DNA of 64,000 nt from NCBI RefSeq assembly GCF_000175575.2, contig NZ_CP005986.1, positions 62,001-126,000 on the forward strand, read 5' to 3'. Position numbers and translations under genes: made by a program. Within the stretch, counting starts at the first letter, position 1. Each line of letters begins with the position of its first letter. Source of the stretch: Acidithiobacillus caldus ATCC 51756. GTDB lineage: Bacteria > Pseudomonadota > Gammaproteobacteria > Acidithiobacillales > Acidithiobacillaceae. The notes under the pieces are model-generated. The model worked only from the letters and a program-made list of their open reading frames with translations. It did no database searches and was not told the origin of the DNA. Positions 52,818-61,394 of this stretch are shown here, in pieces.

Positions 52818-53060
52818 TCAGGCGGCTTGTTGTTGGATCGGCCGATCAGTGGCCTTGGCGGCGGCGCTTTGGCCTGCGGTCAGGCCTGCTTGGTAGGCCG
52901 CCATCAGGGCGCTTTGGACGGCCCAGACGCTGACGTCGTGGAAGTCCAGGCGGTCCCTGTTGCGGGTTTCCAGGGTCTCGATGAAGAGATGGTCCAGGGC
53001 GATCCGGGCGAGCAGCTGGTCCAGTTGCTGGGCGGTCTTGTTGGCAGTTTTTCGCATCAT
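52818..53060 (-). CDS. Hypothetical 80-residue protein heading the leftward cassette
   Basis: The helical protein reads MMRKTANKTAQQLDQLLARI followed by HLFIETLETRNRDRLDFHDV and an Ala-rich C-terminus; DUF6900-type proteins look similar. AAGGAG lies three bases before the ATG at 53060 and repeat copy 1 lies 33 bases upstream. It runs divergently from the large terminase gene. Confidence 0.65.
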   Translation of the reverse strand: MMRKTANKTAQQLDQLLARIALDHLFIETLETRNRDRLDFHDVSVWAVQSALMAAYQAGLTAGQSAAAKATDRPIQQQAA

Positions 53061-53092
53061 GGTTCTCCTTGGCGTGTGTTGCTGTGGTGTCT

Positions 53093-53125
53093 GTATGAAC
53101 GCGCTGTTCAAGCAGAAAGCCAAGC
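53093..53125 (-). repeat. Start-associated repeat element, copy 1
   Basis: This 33-base copy keeps GCTTGGCTT and the core CAGCGCGTTCATAC, with the dyad at 53097-53109. It stands in the gap between divergent genes, where a leftward promoter must lie. Confidence 0.75.
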
Positions 53126-53158
53126 GTTCGGCCTATCTATTTCGCATCGGAGTGGCTT

Positions 53159-55024
53159 GTGTTCGACACTGCTGAATCGGCTGTTGAATCGGCCTGGAAA
53201 CGGGGCCTCGCGCCCGACCCCATCCTCACCGTCGATGACTGGGCCAACCGGCACCGGATGCTCTCGTCGGTCGCCTCAGCCGAACCCGGCCGCTGGTCGA
53301 CCAGCCGCACGCCGTATCTCAAGGAGGTGATGGAGGCGCTGTCGGCCACCTCGCGCATCGAGCGTGTTGTGTTCATGGCCGGAGGGCAGGTGGGTAAAAC
53401 CGAATGCGGACTCAACTGGGTCGGCTACGTCATCCACCACGCCCCGGGGCCGATGTTGCTGGTGCAGCCCACGGTGGAAGGCGCCAAGCGCGTCTCCAAG
53501 CAGCGCGTCGATGCGCTGATCGAAGCCAGCCCTGAACTGGCCAGCCGGGTCAAAGACCCCCGCAGCCGCGATTCGGGCAACACCCAGCTGATGAAGGAAT
53601 TCCCCGGTGGCGTGCTGATCATGACCGGCGCCAATTCGGCGGTGGGCCTGCGCTCGATGCCGGTGCGTTACCTGTTTCTGGATGAGGTCGACGGCTATCC
53701 AGGGGATGCCGATGGCGAGGGCGATCCGGTGGCGCTCGCCGTGCAGCGCGCTGCCACCTTCGTCAATCGCAAGGTCTATCTGTGCTCAACGCCGACGCTC
53801 AAAGGCTTCTCGCGCATCGAGGCGGCCTACCTGGAGTCGGACCAGCGGGTGTTCGAGGTGCCCTGCGATCACTGTGGGGCGCACAGCCAGATCCAATGGC
53901 GGGACATCAAGTGGCCGACCGGCAAGATGGCGGACGCCGCCTGGCACTGCCCGGCCTGCGACGGCATTCATCCCGAGTACCGCAAGCCGGCACTGCTGGC
54001 CAACGGTCGTTGGACGGCTAAGGCCGAGGGCGATGGCAAAACGGTGGGATTTCATCTGTCGAGCCTGTACAGCCCGTGGCTGACCTGGGGTGAGATCGCC
54101 CAGGAGCACCACGCTGCCAAGGACGACCCGGTGCGGCTCAAGGTCTGGGTCAACACCAAACTGGCCGAGACCTGGGAAGACCGGGAGGGAGAGACCTTGG
54201 ATGCGGAGGGCCTGATGGAACGTCGTGAAGCCTACGGGCCTGCGATTCCGGCTGAGGTGGCACTGCTCACCTGCGGTATCGACGTGCAGGACGACCGACT
54301 GGAACTGGAAGTGGTCGGCTGGGGCCGAGACGAGGAGTCCTGGTCCATCGACTACAAGGTGCTGTGGGGCGACCCGTCGGCACCGGACACCTGGTCGCAA
54401 CTGGATGCTTACCTCGGCAATCGTTTCGAGCACGAGACCCTGGCCAACGGCCTGACCATCGAAGCTGCTTGCCTCGACACTGGTGGTCACCACACCCTGG
54501 CGGCCTACGCATTCTGCAAGGGCCGCGAGAGGAAACGCATCTGGGCGATCAAGGGCGGTTCAGGCAAACGGCCGATCTGGCCCAAGCGACCGAGCAAGGC
54601 CAACAAGGGCAAAGTCAATCTGTTCACGGTCGGCGTCGATGCCGCCAAGGAAGCGATCTACGCCCGGTTGAAGAAGACAGGCTCAGGCCCAGGGGCGATG
54701 CACTTTCCGATGGATCGGGATGCGCAGTATTTCGAGCAGCTGACCGCTGAGCGGATTCGCACCCGGTATGTGAAGGGCTTCCCGCAACGCTTCTGGTGGA
54801 AGCCCGATGGTCGCAGGAATGAAGCGCTGGACTGCCGGGTGTACGCCTATGCCGCGCTGCACGGCCTGCTGTCGATGGGCCTGAACCTGAACAAGCGGGT
54901 CGAGGCGCTGCCTCCCGCGCCCGTCAATCGCAAGTCTGCCAGCAACGCCACACCGGTGACTGTGCCCATGACCGCCAGCCCGCGCCGTCGGCGCATGGCG
55001 ATTTCGTCGGGTTATGTGAGATGA
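53159..55024 (+). CDS. Phage terminase large subunit (GpA family)
   Basis: The 621-residue packaging motor has the ATPase part with VVFMAGGQVGKTECGLNWVGY (in outline; Walker A-like), Walker B region YLFLDEVDGYPGDADGEGDP, a zinc-finger-like CDHCGAH...CPACDGIHP and the C-terminal nuclease region (LLTCGIDVQDDRLELEVVGWG). This is the lambda gpA type. The GTG start has GGAG eight bases upstream. It overlaps gpW by four bases. Confidence 0.95.
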   Translation: MFDTAESAVESAWKRGLAPDPILTVDDWANRHRMLSSVASAEPGRWSTSRTPYLKEVMEALSATSRIERVVFMAGGQVGKTECGLNWVGYVIHHAPGPMLLVQPTVEGAKRVSKQRVDALIEASPELASRVKDPRSRDSGNTQLMKEFPGGVLIMTGANSAVGLRSMPVRYLFLDEVDGYPGDADGEGDPVALAVQRAATFVNRKVYLCSTPTLKGFSRIEAAYLESDQRVFEVPCDHCGAHSQIQWRDIKWPTGKMADAAWHCPACDGIHPEYRKPALLANGRWTAKAEGDGKTVGFHLSSLYSPWLTWGEIAQEHHAAKDDPVRLKVWVNTKLAETWEDREGETLDAEGLMERREAYGPAIPAEVALLTCGIDVQDDRLELEVVGWGRDEESWSIDYKVLWGDPSAPDTWSQLDAYLGNRFEHETLANGLTIEAACLDTGGHHTLAAYAFCKGRERKRIWAIKGGSGKRPIWPKRPSKANKGKVNLFTVGVDAAKEAIYARLKKTGSGPGAMHFPMDRDAQYFEQLTAERIRTRYVKGFPQRFWWKPDGRRNEALDCRVYAYAALHGLLSMGLNLNKRVEALPPAPVNRKSASNATPVTVPMTASPRRRRMAISSGYVR

Positions 55025-55233
55025 CCATAGAAGAGCTCAAGGCACAGCTTGATGCGCTGCGAGCAGCGCGCTACAGCGGGATGCTGACCGTCAAAGCCGG
55101 CGACAAGTGGCTGACCTACAAGTCGGACGCCGAGCTGCAGGCGGCGCTCCAAGATTTGGAGCGCGAGGTCGCCAACGCCGAAGGCCGCCGCCCGGCGCGG
55201 CGTATCCGCGTCTACGCGAGCAAGGGGTTGTGA
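55021..55233 (+). CDS. Head-tail joining protein gpW
   Basis: The 70-residue protein (MTIEELKAQLDALRAARYSG, then WLTYKSDAELQAALQDLE) matches lambda gpW in length and motif. It sits between terminase and portal as in lambda, and its stop overlaps the portal start (TGATG). Confidence 0.9.
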   Translation: MTIEELKAQLDALRAARYSGMLTVKAGDKWLTYKSDAELQAALQDLEREVANAEGRRPARRIRVYASKGL

Positions 55234-56687
55234 TGGGCGTGTGGCAACAGTGGCGTCAGCGGCTGGGGCGGCAGGTGTTGCGCGTCGGCGCGATGGTCGG
55301 CGGCTTCGAGGGCGGCTTGTCGTCGCGCCGCCTGAAGATGTTTCAGGCCAGCCGCGCGCACGTCAACACCCTGATCCAGTCCTCCGGCGCGGACATGACC
55401 GCGCGCGCGCGCTACCTGATCCGCAACAACGGCTACGCGGCCAATGCGGTGGAGTCGTGGGCGAGCAATGCCGTGGGCACCGGCATCAAGCCCTCGTCGG
55501 CCATCGCCGATGCCGCGCTCAAGGATCGGGTGCAGCGCCTGTGGCTGCGCTGGACGGACGAGTCGGATGCCGAATGGCTGACCGACTTCTACGGCCAGCA
55601 GCGCCGTGCTGCGCGCGAGCTGTTTATCGCTGGCGAAGTGTTTTTCCGGCTACGGCAGCGCCGGCCCGAAGATGGCCTGAGCGTGCCGCTGCAGCTGCAG
55701 ATGCTGCCATCCGAGATGCTGCCGCTGACCGACAACCGCGTGCTCGACAACGGCCACGTGGTGCGGCAGGGCATCGAGTTCGACCGCATCGGCCGTCGCG
55801 TGGCGTATCACTTTCTGCGCCGCCACCCTGGAGACATCACCGATCCAGGCTTGGCCGGCGAGACGGTGCGCGTGCCCGCCGAGATGGTGCTGCACATCAT
55901 CGACCCGGTGGACGCCGGGCAGCTGCGCGGGGTCTCGCGCTTCGCGCCGGCTTTGGTCAAGCTGTTTTTGCTCGACCAGTACGACGACGCCGAGCTTGAC
56001 CGCAAGAAGGTCGCGGCGATGTTCGTGGGCTTCGTGCGCCGACCCGAGCGGGACTTTGACAACAGCGGCGAGCGCGACGCGCAAGACGAGCCGCTGTTGC
56101 CGCTGGAGCCGGGCCAATTGCAAATCCTGGATGAGGGCGAAGACATCACCTTTTCCAACCCGGCTGATGTGGGCGGCAACTACGAGGCATTCCAATACCG
56201 AACGCTCTTGCAGGTGGCCGCCGCCTTGGGGCTGCCCTACGCCAACCTGTCGGCGGACATGCTCAAGGCCAACTACTCCAACACCCGAGCGGCGCTGCTG
56301 GAGTTTCGCCGCCGCATCGAGGCCTTCCAGCACTCGGTGCTGGTGTACCAGCTGTGCCGCGCGGTGTGGGCGCGCTGGATGGACACGGCGGTGCTGTCTG
56401 GCGCGCTGACGCTGCCGGACTACGAGCGCCGGCGCGCCGAGTATCTGGCGTGCAACTGGCTGCCGCCGCGCTGGGACTGGGTCGATCCGCTCAAAGACAT
56501 CCGCGCCGAGATCGAGGCCATCGAGGCTGGGCTCAAGTCCCGCACGCAGGCGATTGCCGAGCGCGGCTATGACGCCTCGCAGGTCGACGCCGAGATCGCC
56601 GCCGATCGGCAGCGCGAGCGCGACCTTGGACTGTGGTTTCAGCGTCGGGCTGCGCCAGTCCCTGTCGATCAACCCGAGCCTGACTGA
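55233..56687 (+). CDS. Portal protein (lambda gpB type)
   Basis: The 484-residue portal shows RRLKMFQASRAHVNTLI, ARYLIRNNGYAANAVES, AGEVFFRLRQRR, HIIDPVDAGQLRGVSRFAP and PYANLSADMLKANYSNTRAALLEFRR (in outline), all typical of lambda-like portals. It forms the dodecameric gate for DNA. Start ATG at 55233 is coupled to gpW. Confidence 0.95.
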   Translation: MGVWQQWRQRLGRQVLRVGAMVGGFEGGLSSRRLKMFQASRAHVNTLIQSSGADMTARARYLIRNNGYAANAVESWASNAVGTGIKPSSAIADAALKDRVQRLWLRWTDESDAEWLTDFYGQQRRAARELFIAGEVFFRLRQRRPEDGLSVPLQLQMLPSEMLPLTDNRVLDNGHVVRQGIEFDRIGRRVAYHFLRRHPGDITDPGLAGETVRVPAEMVLHIIDPVDAGQLRGVSRFAPALVKLFLLDQYDDAELDRKKVAAMFVGFVRRPERDFDNSGERDAQDEPLLPLEPGQLQILDEGEDITFSNPADVGGNYEAFQYRTLLQVAAALGLPYANLSADMLKANYSNTRAALLEFRRRIEAFQHSVLVYQLCRAVWARWMDTAVLSGALTLPDYERRRAEYLACNWLPPRWDWVDPLKDIRAEIEAIEAGLKSRTQAIAERGYDASQVDAEIAADRQRERDLGLWFQRRAAPVPVDQPEPD

Positions 56688-56689
56688 CC

Positions 56690-57952
56690 ATGACCGATCT
56701 GCCCCACCTGGCGTCCCGCCTGTACGGGACGCCGCTTCTGATCGCGCGCCCCAAGCTCGATGTGATCCTGGGCGTGATGGCGCGCAAGCTCGCCGGGCAG
56801 CCGCTGGCGATGCCGACGACCGAGTCGGCGCAGCCGAGACCACCCGCGCTGCAAATCGTCGACGGTATCGCCATCGTGCCGGTGCTGGGGACGCTGGTGC
56901 GGCGCTCGGCGTACCTGGACGCGACCAGTGGCCTGATGAGCTACCACGCGATCCAGGCGATGGCCGAAGACGCCTTTGCCGACCCGCAGGTGCGCGCGGT
57001 GCTGCTGGAGGTGGACTCCAGCGGCGGCGAGGCGGGCGGCGTTTTCGACCTGGCGCTGCGTCTGCGTGCCTTGTCCAAAGCGTCCGGCAAGCCGCTGTGG
57101 GCCATCGCCGACGAGGCAGCGCTCTCAGCAGCCTACGCCATCGCGTCTGCCGCTGAGCAGCTGTGGCTGACCCGCACCGCCGAGGCGGGCTCCATCGGCG
57201 TGGTGGCGGCGCACGTGGACCAGTCGGGCGCGGACGCCCAGGCCGGGCTGTCGTACACCCTGCTGCACGCAGGCGAGCACAAGATCGACGGCCACCCGCA
57301 CGCGCCGCTGCCCGCAGAGGTGGCAGCCGACATCCAAGCCGACATCGACCGCCTCTACGACCAGTTTGTCGAGCTGGTGGCATCACACCGGCGGCTCGAT
57401 GCGCAGGCGGTGCGCGCCACGCAAGCGCGCATCTACCGAGGCCAAGCCGCCCTGCAGGCGGGGCTGGCCGACCGCATCGGCACGCTCGATGACGCGCTGG
57501 CGGCGCTGCAGCAGCGCCTGGCGCGGCGCGCGAGCGCCGATCGCTCTGCGCCCCGACTTTCCCACTCTTGCAAGGAGATGACCATGCACGATGACGCCCC
57601 CGATGCGCTGGCCGCCGAGGTCAGCGTTGACGCAAACGCTGCGGCCGCGCAGGCGGCCGCGCCCGATACAGCTGCGCTGGCTGCGCAGATCGAGCAGCGG
57701 CTGCGCGCCGAACTGGCCGAACTGAACGAGATCGCCGCCCAGGCCAAGCGCCTTGGCGTGACGGTCGATCCGGCGCAGGCGCTGGCCCAAGGTATCAAGC
57801 CCGATGCGCTGCGCCGCACGGTGCTGGAGCAGGCGGCCGCGCGCGATGCGGCAGCCGACATCGTCGCCGTCGCCCTCGCGTCGGCATCGTCCCCATCCGT
57901 CGCCGACAGCCCACTGGTCAAGGCGGCCAAAGCTTACGGAGGTAATCAATGA
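56690..57952 (+). CDS. Capsid maturation protease/scaffold fusion (S49, lambda gpC-like)
   Basis: The 420-residue protein has an S49/SppA-like serine protease (IAIVPVLGTLVRR, VLLEVDSSGGEAGG, IADEAALSAAYAIASAA with the nucleophile Ser, and GSIGVVAAHVD) and a C-terminal Ala/Gln-rich helical scaffold. An in-frame ATG at 57584 with AAGGAG can produce the scaffold alone, as for lambda C/Nu3. It starts two bases after the portal stop. Confidence 0.92.
   Translation: MTDLPHLASRLYGTPLLIARPKLDVILGVMARKLAGQPLAMPTTESAQPRPPALQIVDGIAIVPVLGTLVRRSAYLDATSGLMSYHAIQAMAEDAFADPQVRAVLLEVDSSGGEAGGVFDLALRLRALSKASGKPLWAIADEAALSAAYAIASAAEQLWLTRTAEAGSIGVVAAHVDQSGADAQAGLSYTLLHAGEHKIDGHPHAPLPAEVAADIQADIDRLYDQFVELVASHRRLDAQAVRATQARIYRGQAALQAGLADRIGTLDDALAALQQRLARRASADRSAPRLSHSCKEMTMHDDAPDALAAEVSVDANAAAAQAAAPDTAALAAQIEQRLRAELAELNEIAAQAKRLGVTVDPAQALAQGIKPDALRRTVLEQAAARDAAADIVAVALASASSPSVADSPLVKAAKAYGGNQ
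57584..57952 (+). CDS. Nested scaffold protein (Nu3-like) from an internal start
   Basis: The ATG at 57584 is in frame with the protease gene and six bases after AAGGAG (57572-57577), a better site than that of the full gene. The product, about 122 residues beginning MHDDAPDALAAEVSV, is Ala-rich and helical, as expected of a capsid scaffold. Confidence 0.65.
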   Translation: MHDDAPDALAAEVSVDANAAAAQAAAPDTAALAAQIEQRLRAELAELNEIAAQAKRLGVTVDPAQALAQGIKPDALRRTVLEQAAARDAAADIVAVALASASSPSVADSPLVKAAKAYGGNQ

Positions 57953-58338
57953 GCACGCTGACATCTGAGCCGACGCTGGGCGATGTGCTCAAGCGCGAGT
58001 ACGACCCGGACTACACCCGCGAGACGGTGACCCTGAAGGCGGGTGCCGCCTATCCGTTGGGTGCCGTGCTCGGTCGCATCACCGCCACCGGCGTCTATGC
58101 CTTCTCGCCCGCGGCATCGACCACCGGCCTTGAAGGCGCGGAGATCGCCTGCGCCGTGCTGCTGGAGCCGGTCGCTGAGAGCACGACGGACACCAAGGCC
58201 TTGGCCCTGGTGCGCGGCCCAGCCATCGTGGCCGATCAAGCCCTGGTCTTTGATGCGTCGGTGGACACCGATGCGCAGCGCGCCGCCAAGCGCGAGCAGC
58301 TGGCTGCCTACGGCATCGTGGTGCGTACAGCCGTTTGA
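57949..58338 (+). CDS. Head decoration protein (lambda gpD type)
   Basis: The 129-residue protein (TLGDVLKREYDPDYTRETVTL, YPLGAVLGRIT, ALALVRGPAIVADQALVF) matches the HDPD/gpD pattern. It would trimerise on the expanded capsid. It overlaps the protease stop by four bases and precedes the major capsid gene, as in lambda. Confidence 0.92.
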   Translation: MSTLTSEPTLGDVLKREYDPDYTRETVTLKAGAAYPLGAVLGRITATGVYAFSPAASTTGLEGAEIACAVLLEPVAESTTDTKALALVRGPAIVADQALVFDASVDTDAQRAAKREQLAAYGIVVRTAV

Positions 58339-58351
58339 GAGGAGATTTTCC

Positions 58352-59380
58352 ATGACTGTGATCGTCAATCCGTTTGCTGGGAGCGGCTTTACCCTGGCCG
58401 AGATGACGGCGGCCATCCAGCAGCTGCCCAATCGCTACGGCCGCGTGGGCGAGCTGGGTTTGTTTGCGTCCGAGCCAATCTCGCAGCGCACCGTGGTCAT
58501 CGAGTCGGTCGACGGCGAGCTTCGCTTGCTGCCGTCTGTGCAGCCCGGCGCGCCGGCCACCGTGGGCACGAGCGAGCAGCGCACGCTGCGTTCGTTTGTC
58601 GTACCGCACATCCCGCACAACGACGTGATTCTTCCGGCGGAAGTGCAAGGCGTGCGCGGCTTTGGCGCGGCAGCCAATGAAGACCCGCTGGTGACCGTGA
58701 TGACGCGCAAGCTCGCGCGCATGCGCGCCAAGCACGCGCAGACGCTGGAGTACATGCGCGTCAACGCGCTGCTGGGCGTGACCAAGGACGGCGCGGGCCA
58801 GACGATCTACGACTGGCACGCCGAGTTCGGCATCGCGCGCGCGCAGTTCGACTTCACCTTTGGCGGCAACGAAGACATCATCACCCGCTGCACCCAGGTG
58901 GCGCGCCACATCGAAGAGCATCTCAAAGGCGAGACCATGAGCGGCATCCATGCGCTTGTGAGCCCCGAGTTCTTCGACGCCTTGGTCAAGCACAAGAGCG
59001 TCAAGGATGCCTACGCCTTCCACCAGGGCACGGCCGGCGCCAACCCGCTCAGAGACGATGTGCGCCGGGGCTTTCGCTTTGGCTCCATCGTCTTCGAGGA
59101 GTACTTCGGCACCGTGACGCTGGCCAACGGCACGACCGAGCGCCTGATCCCGGCGCGCGAGGGCGTGGCGTTCCCGCTCGGCACGCTGGACACCTTCCGC
59201 ACCTACTTCGCGCCGGCCAACCTGATGGAAGCCGTGGGCACCTACGGTCAGGAGCTTTATGCGTACCAGGTGCCGCGGCAGGACGGCAGCGGCATCGACA
59301 TCTACACCCAGTCCAACCCGCTGCCGATCGTCAAGCGCCCGGCCTTGACCGTGCGGCTCTTCTCCAGCAACGGATGGTGA
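58352..59380 (+). CDS. Major capsid protein (lambda gpE type)
   Basis: The 342-residue protein has NPFAGSGFTLAEMTAAIQ, RYGRVGELGLFAS, FVVPHIPHNDVILPAEVQG, KLARMRAKHAQTLEYMRVNAL and a C-terminal IYTQSNPLPIVKRP, all features of phage_cap_E proteins. AGGAG precedes the ATG at 58352. It is expected to be the most abundant virion protein. Confidence 0.95.
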   Translation: MTVIVNPFAGSGFTLAEMTAAIQQLPNRYGRVGELGLFASEPISQRTVVIESVDGELRLLPSVQPGAPATVGTSEQRTLRSFVVPHIPHNDVILPAEVQGVRGFGAAANEDPLVTVMTRKLARMRAKHAQTLEYMRVNALLGVTKDGAGQTIYDWHAEFGIARAQFDFTFGGNEDIITRCTQVARHIEEHLKGETMSGIHALVSPEFFDALVKHKSVKDAYAFHQGTAGANPLRDDVRRGFRFGSIVFEEYFGTVTLANGTTERLIPAREGVAFPLGTLDTFRTYFAPANLMEAVGTYGQELYAYQVPRQDGSGIDIYTQSNPLPIVKRPALTVRLFSSNGW

Positions 59381-59709
59381 TGACGCCGTTTGCGCGCGCG
59401 CAGCGGCTGGTCGCCGACGCCGTGCGGTCGACATTTGCCGAGCCGGTGCTGCTGCACCGCGAAACCGGCGATCCGCAGCCGCTGCGCGGCATTTTCAGCG
59501 CCGCGCACGAGGCGGTGGATGTCAGCAGCGGGCAGCCGGTGTCGATGGTGCAGCCGCTGCTGGAGGTCTGGAAGGACGACTGCACGCCGCCGCCGGTCGA
59601 GGGCGATGCGGTGACGGTGCGCGGGCAGCGCTATCTGATCGTCGATGTGCGCCCGGACGGGTGCGGCTTTTTGCGGCTGCTGCTGCATCTTGACGGGGCG
59701 TCGCCGTGA
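59380..59709 (+). CDS. Head-tail joining protein (gpFII-like)
   Basis: The 109-residue protein (FARAQRLVADAVRSTFAEPVLL, PLLEVWKDDCTPPPVEGDAV, YLIVDVRPDGCGFLRLLL) has the size and beta-rich character of FII-like connectors. ATG 59380 overlaps the capsid stop (TGATG); an in-frame ATG two codons earlier is possible. Called mainly by position and pattern. Confidence 0.65.
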   Translation: MTPFARAQRLVADAVRSTFAEPVLLHRETGDPQPLRGIFSAAHEAVDVSSGQPVSMVQPLLEVWKDDCTPPPVEGDAVTVRGQRYLIVDVRPDGCGFLRLLLHLDGASP

Positions 59710-60257
59710 GCAAGCCACCACGCACTGTGATCCGCGAAGCGGTGGCGCAGCGCCTGGCAGCGCATTTGCCGGCGGTCGATGCGCGCATCACGCCGCAGCG
59801 CATCCACGTGCATCGCGCCACGCCGCTGGCATCTGGCCGCTTGCCGGCGATCCTCATCTACGCGCAGCAGGAGCGCATCGAAGAGCAGCCGCACGCTGAT
59901 CCGGGCTTGCGCTACCGCAAGTTGGACGTGGCGGTCGACATCGTCGCCGGTGGCGCGACCGCCGCCGACGATGTGGACACGCTGGCGCAGGCGGTCGAAG
60001 CGATCCTCGATCAGGACGAGACGCTGGGCCGCCTGGTCGAAGGCACGCGGCTGTTGCGCATCGAGATCGACCAAGACGGCGAAGGCGAAACACCGGTGCT
60101 GGCGGCGCGCCTGACCTTTGAGGTCAGCTACTGGACCAAGCCCATCGAAGAAGAAGGCCGCCTGCCGCTGCACGTGCTCTACAGCTGGGTGCCCAAGATC
60201 GGCATCCCGCATGAGCCGGACTATGTGCCGCTGACCGATCCGCCGCCGACGCCATGA
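59706..60257 (+). CDS. Tail terminator/completion-like protein
   Basis: The 183-residue protein (VIREAVAQRLAAHLP, LPAILIYAQQERIE, YRKLDVAVDIVAGG, LTFEVSYWTKP) has the alpha/beta pattern of tail terminators such as gpU. It lies between head-tail connector and baseplate genes. The GTG start overlaps the previous stop. Confidence 0.6.
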   Translation: MSKPPRTVIREAVAQRLAAHLPAVDARITPQRIHVHRATPLASGRLPAILIYAQQERIEEQPHADPGLRYRKLDVAVDIVAGGATAADDVDTLAQAVEAILDQDETLGRLVEGTRLLRIEIDQDGEGETPVLAARLTFEVSYWTKPIEEEGRLPLHVLYSWVPKIGIPHEPDYVPLTDPPPTP

Positions 60258-60730
60258 GCGAACGCCATCTGCATCACGACCTCACCGAAGACGAGCGACG
60301 GCTGAGCAATGTCGTGCTTATCGGGCAGGTGGCCGAGCTCGATGCGAAGAAGGCCCGGGTGCGGGTGCGCGCCGGGCCGATCCTGACCGGCTGGCTGCCG
60401 TTTGCCACGGTGCGCGCCGGGCCTGACCGCACCTGGCACGCGCCCGAGCCGGGCGAGCAGGTGGTGCTGGTCGCGCCCGGCGGCGACCTCAACCAGGCGG
60501 TGGTGGTGGGGTCGATCTACCGCGACGCCTATCCGCCGCCGGCGGACGACCCCGACATCAGCTGCACGGTGTGGAACGACGGCGCGTTCGTGCGGTACGA
60601 CCGCCGCCAGCACCACTGGCACCTGTCGGTGCCATCCGGCGGGCGCATCGTCATCGAGGTTGGCCCCAGCAAGATCGAGATGGATGACGCTGGCATCCGC
60701 ATCACGGCGTCGCGCATCGATCTCAACTGA
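60254..60730 (+). CDS. Baseplate spike protein gpV
   Basis: The 158-residue protein has an OB-like domain (NVVLIGQVAELDAKKARVRVRAG, GEQVVLVAPGGDLNQAVVVGSIY) followed by a short beta-helix stem (GGRIVIEVGPSKIEMDDAGIRI), as in P2 gpV. It forms the central spike of a contractile tail. It overlaps the previous gene by four bases. Confidence 0.9.
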   Translation: MSERHLHHDLTEDERRLSNVVLIGQVAELDAKKARVRVRAGPILTGWLPFATVRAGPDRTWHAPEPGEQVVLVAPGGDLNQAVVVGSIYRDAYPPPADDPDISCTVWNDGAFVRYDRRQHHWHLSVPSGGRIVIEVGPSKIEMDDAGIRITASRIDLN

Positions 60731-60741
60731 TGGAGTGCGAC

Positions 60742-61038
60742 ATGCCTGCCGTGACGCGATTGGGGGATCTGTGCACGGGGCACGGCTGCTATCCGCCGCG
60801 GCCGAACATCACGGCGGCATCGACGGTGTTCGTCAACGGCATCCCGGTGCATCGGGAAAAGGACGAGTGGGATTTGCACGGCTGCGCAGTGTGTCCGCCG
60901 CATGGCGGCCGCTTGGCCGCCGGCAGCCCAAGCGTTTATGCCGAGGGCAAGGCTGTGGGCCGCATCGGCGATCCGGTGGACTGCGGATCAGCAGTGGCGC
61001 AGGGATCTCCAAACGTCTTTTGTGGTGACCTCACATGA
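60742..61038 (+). CDS. PAAR spike-tip protein
   Basis: The 98-residue protein has the PAAR pattern (VTRLGDLCTGHGCYPPRP, STVFVNGIPVHRE, SPSVYAEGKAVGRIGDPVDCGS) with His and Cys residues able to hold a metal at the tip. It caps the gpV spike. ATG 60742 has GGAG six bases upstream; ATG 60730 is an alternative. Confidence 0.92.
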   Translation: MPAVTRLGDLCTGHGCYPPRPNITAASTVFVNGIPVHREKDEWDLHGCAVCPPHGGRLAAGSPSVYAEGKAVGRIGDPVDCGSAVAQGSPNVFCGDLT

Positions 61039-61394
61039 TCGGAGTGGATGCATCCACAGGTAAGCCGCTTTCTGATCTTGACCATCTTCGCCAAAGCCTC
61101 CGCGACATCCTGACCACCCGCATCGGCACGCGCGTGATGCGCCGTGACTACGGCTCTCGCATCCCAGACCTGATCGACCGCCCGATCACGCCGCGGCTCG
61201 CTGTGGAACTGTATGCGGCGGTGGCGGAAGCGCTGGCGCGCTGGGAGCCGCGCTTTCGGCTGACGCGCGTGCGCATGACGGATGCGCGCGCAGGGTGGGT
61301 CGAGCTCACGCTGGAGGGCGAAGTGCGGCCGCAGGGCTTCGCCGACCGCCTGGTCACCTTGTCTGGCATCGGCATCGCAGGAGATCGGTCGTGA
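61035..61394 (+). CDS. Baseplate wedge protein gpW/gp25
   Basis: The 119-residue protein has the GPW_gp25 core (LRQSLRDILTTRIGTRVMRRDYGSRIPDLIDRP in outline). It is a lysozyme-like baseplate wedge subunit in contractile tails. Four-base overlaps link it to PAAR and gpJ genes. Confidence 0.93.
   Translation: MIGVDASTGKPLSDLDHLRQSLRDILTTRIGTRVMRRDYGSRIPDLIDRPITPRLAVELYAAVAEALARWEPRFRLTRVRMTDARAGWVELTLEGEVRPQGFADRLVTLSGIGIAGDRS

Noticed and set aside
52188-53060. Leftward small genes as an anti-CRISPR operon with the DUF3489 protein as Aca
   Set aside because: Position and HTH would fit, but no known anti-CRISPR or Aca signature is recognisable and no host CRISPR system is visible.
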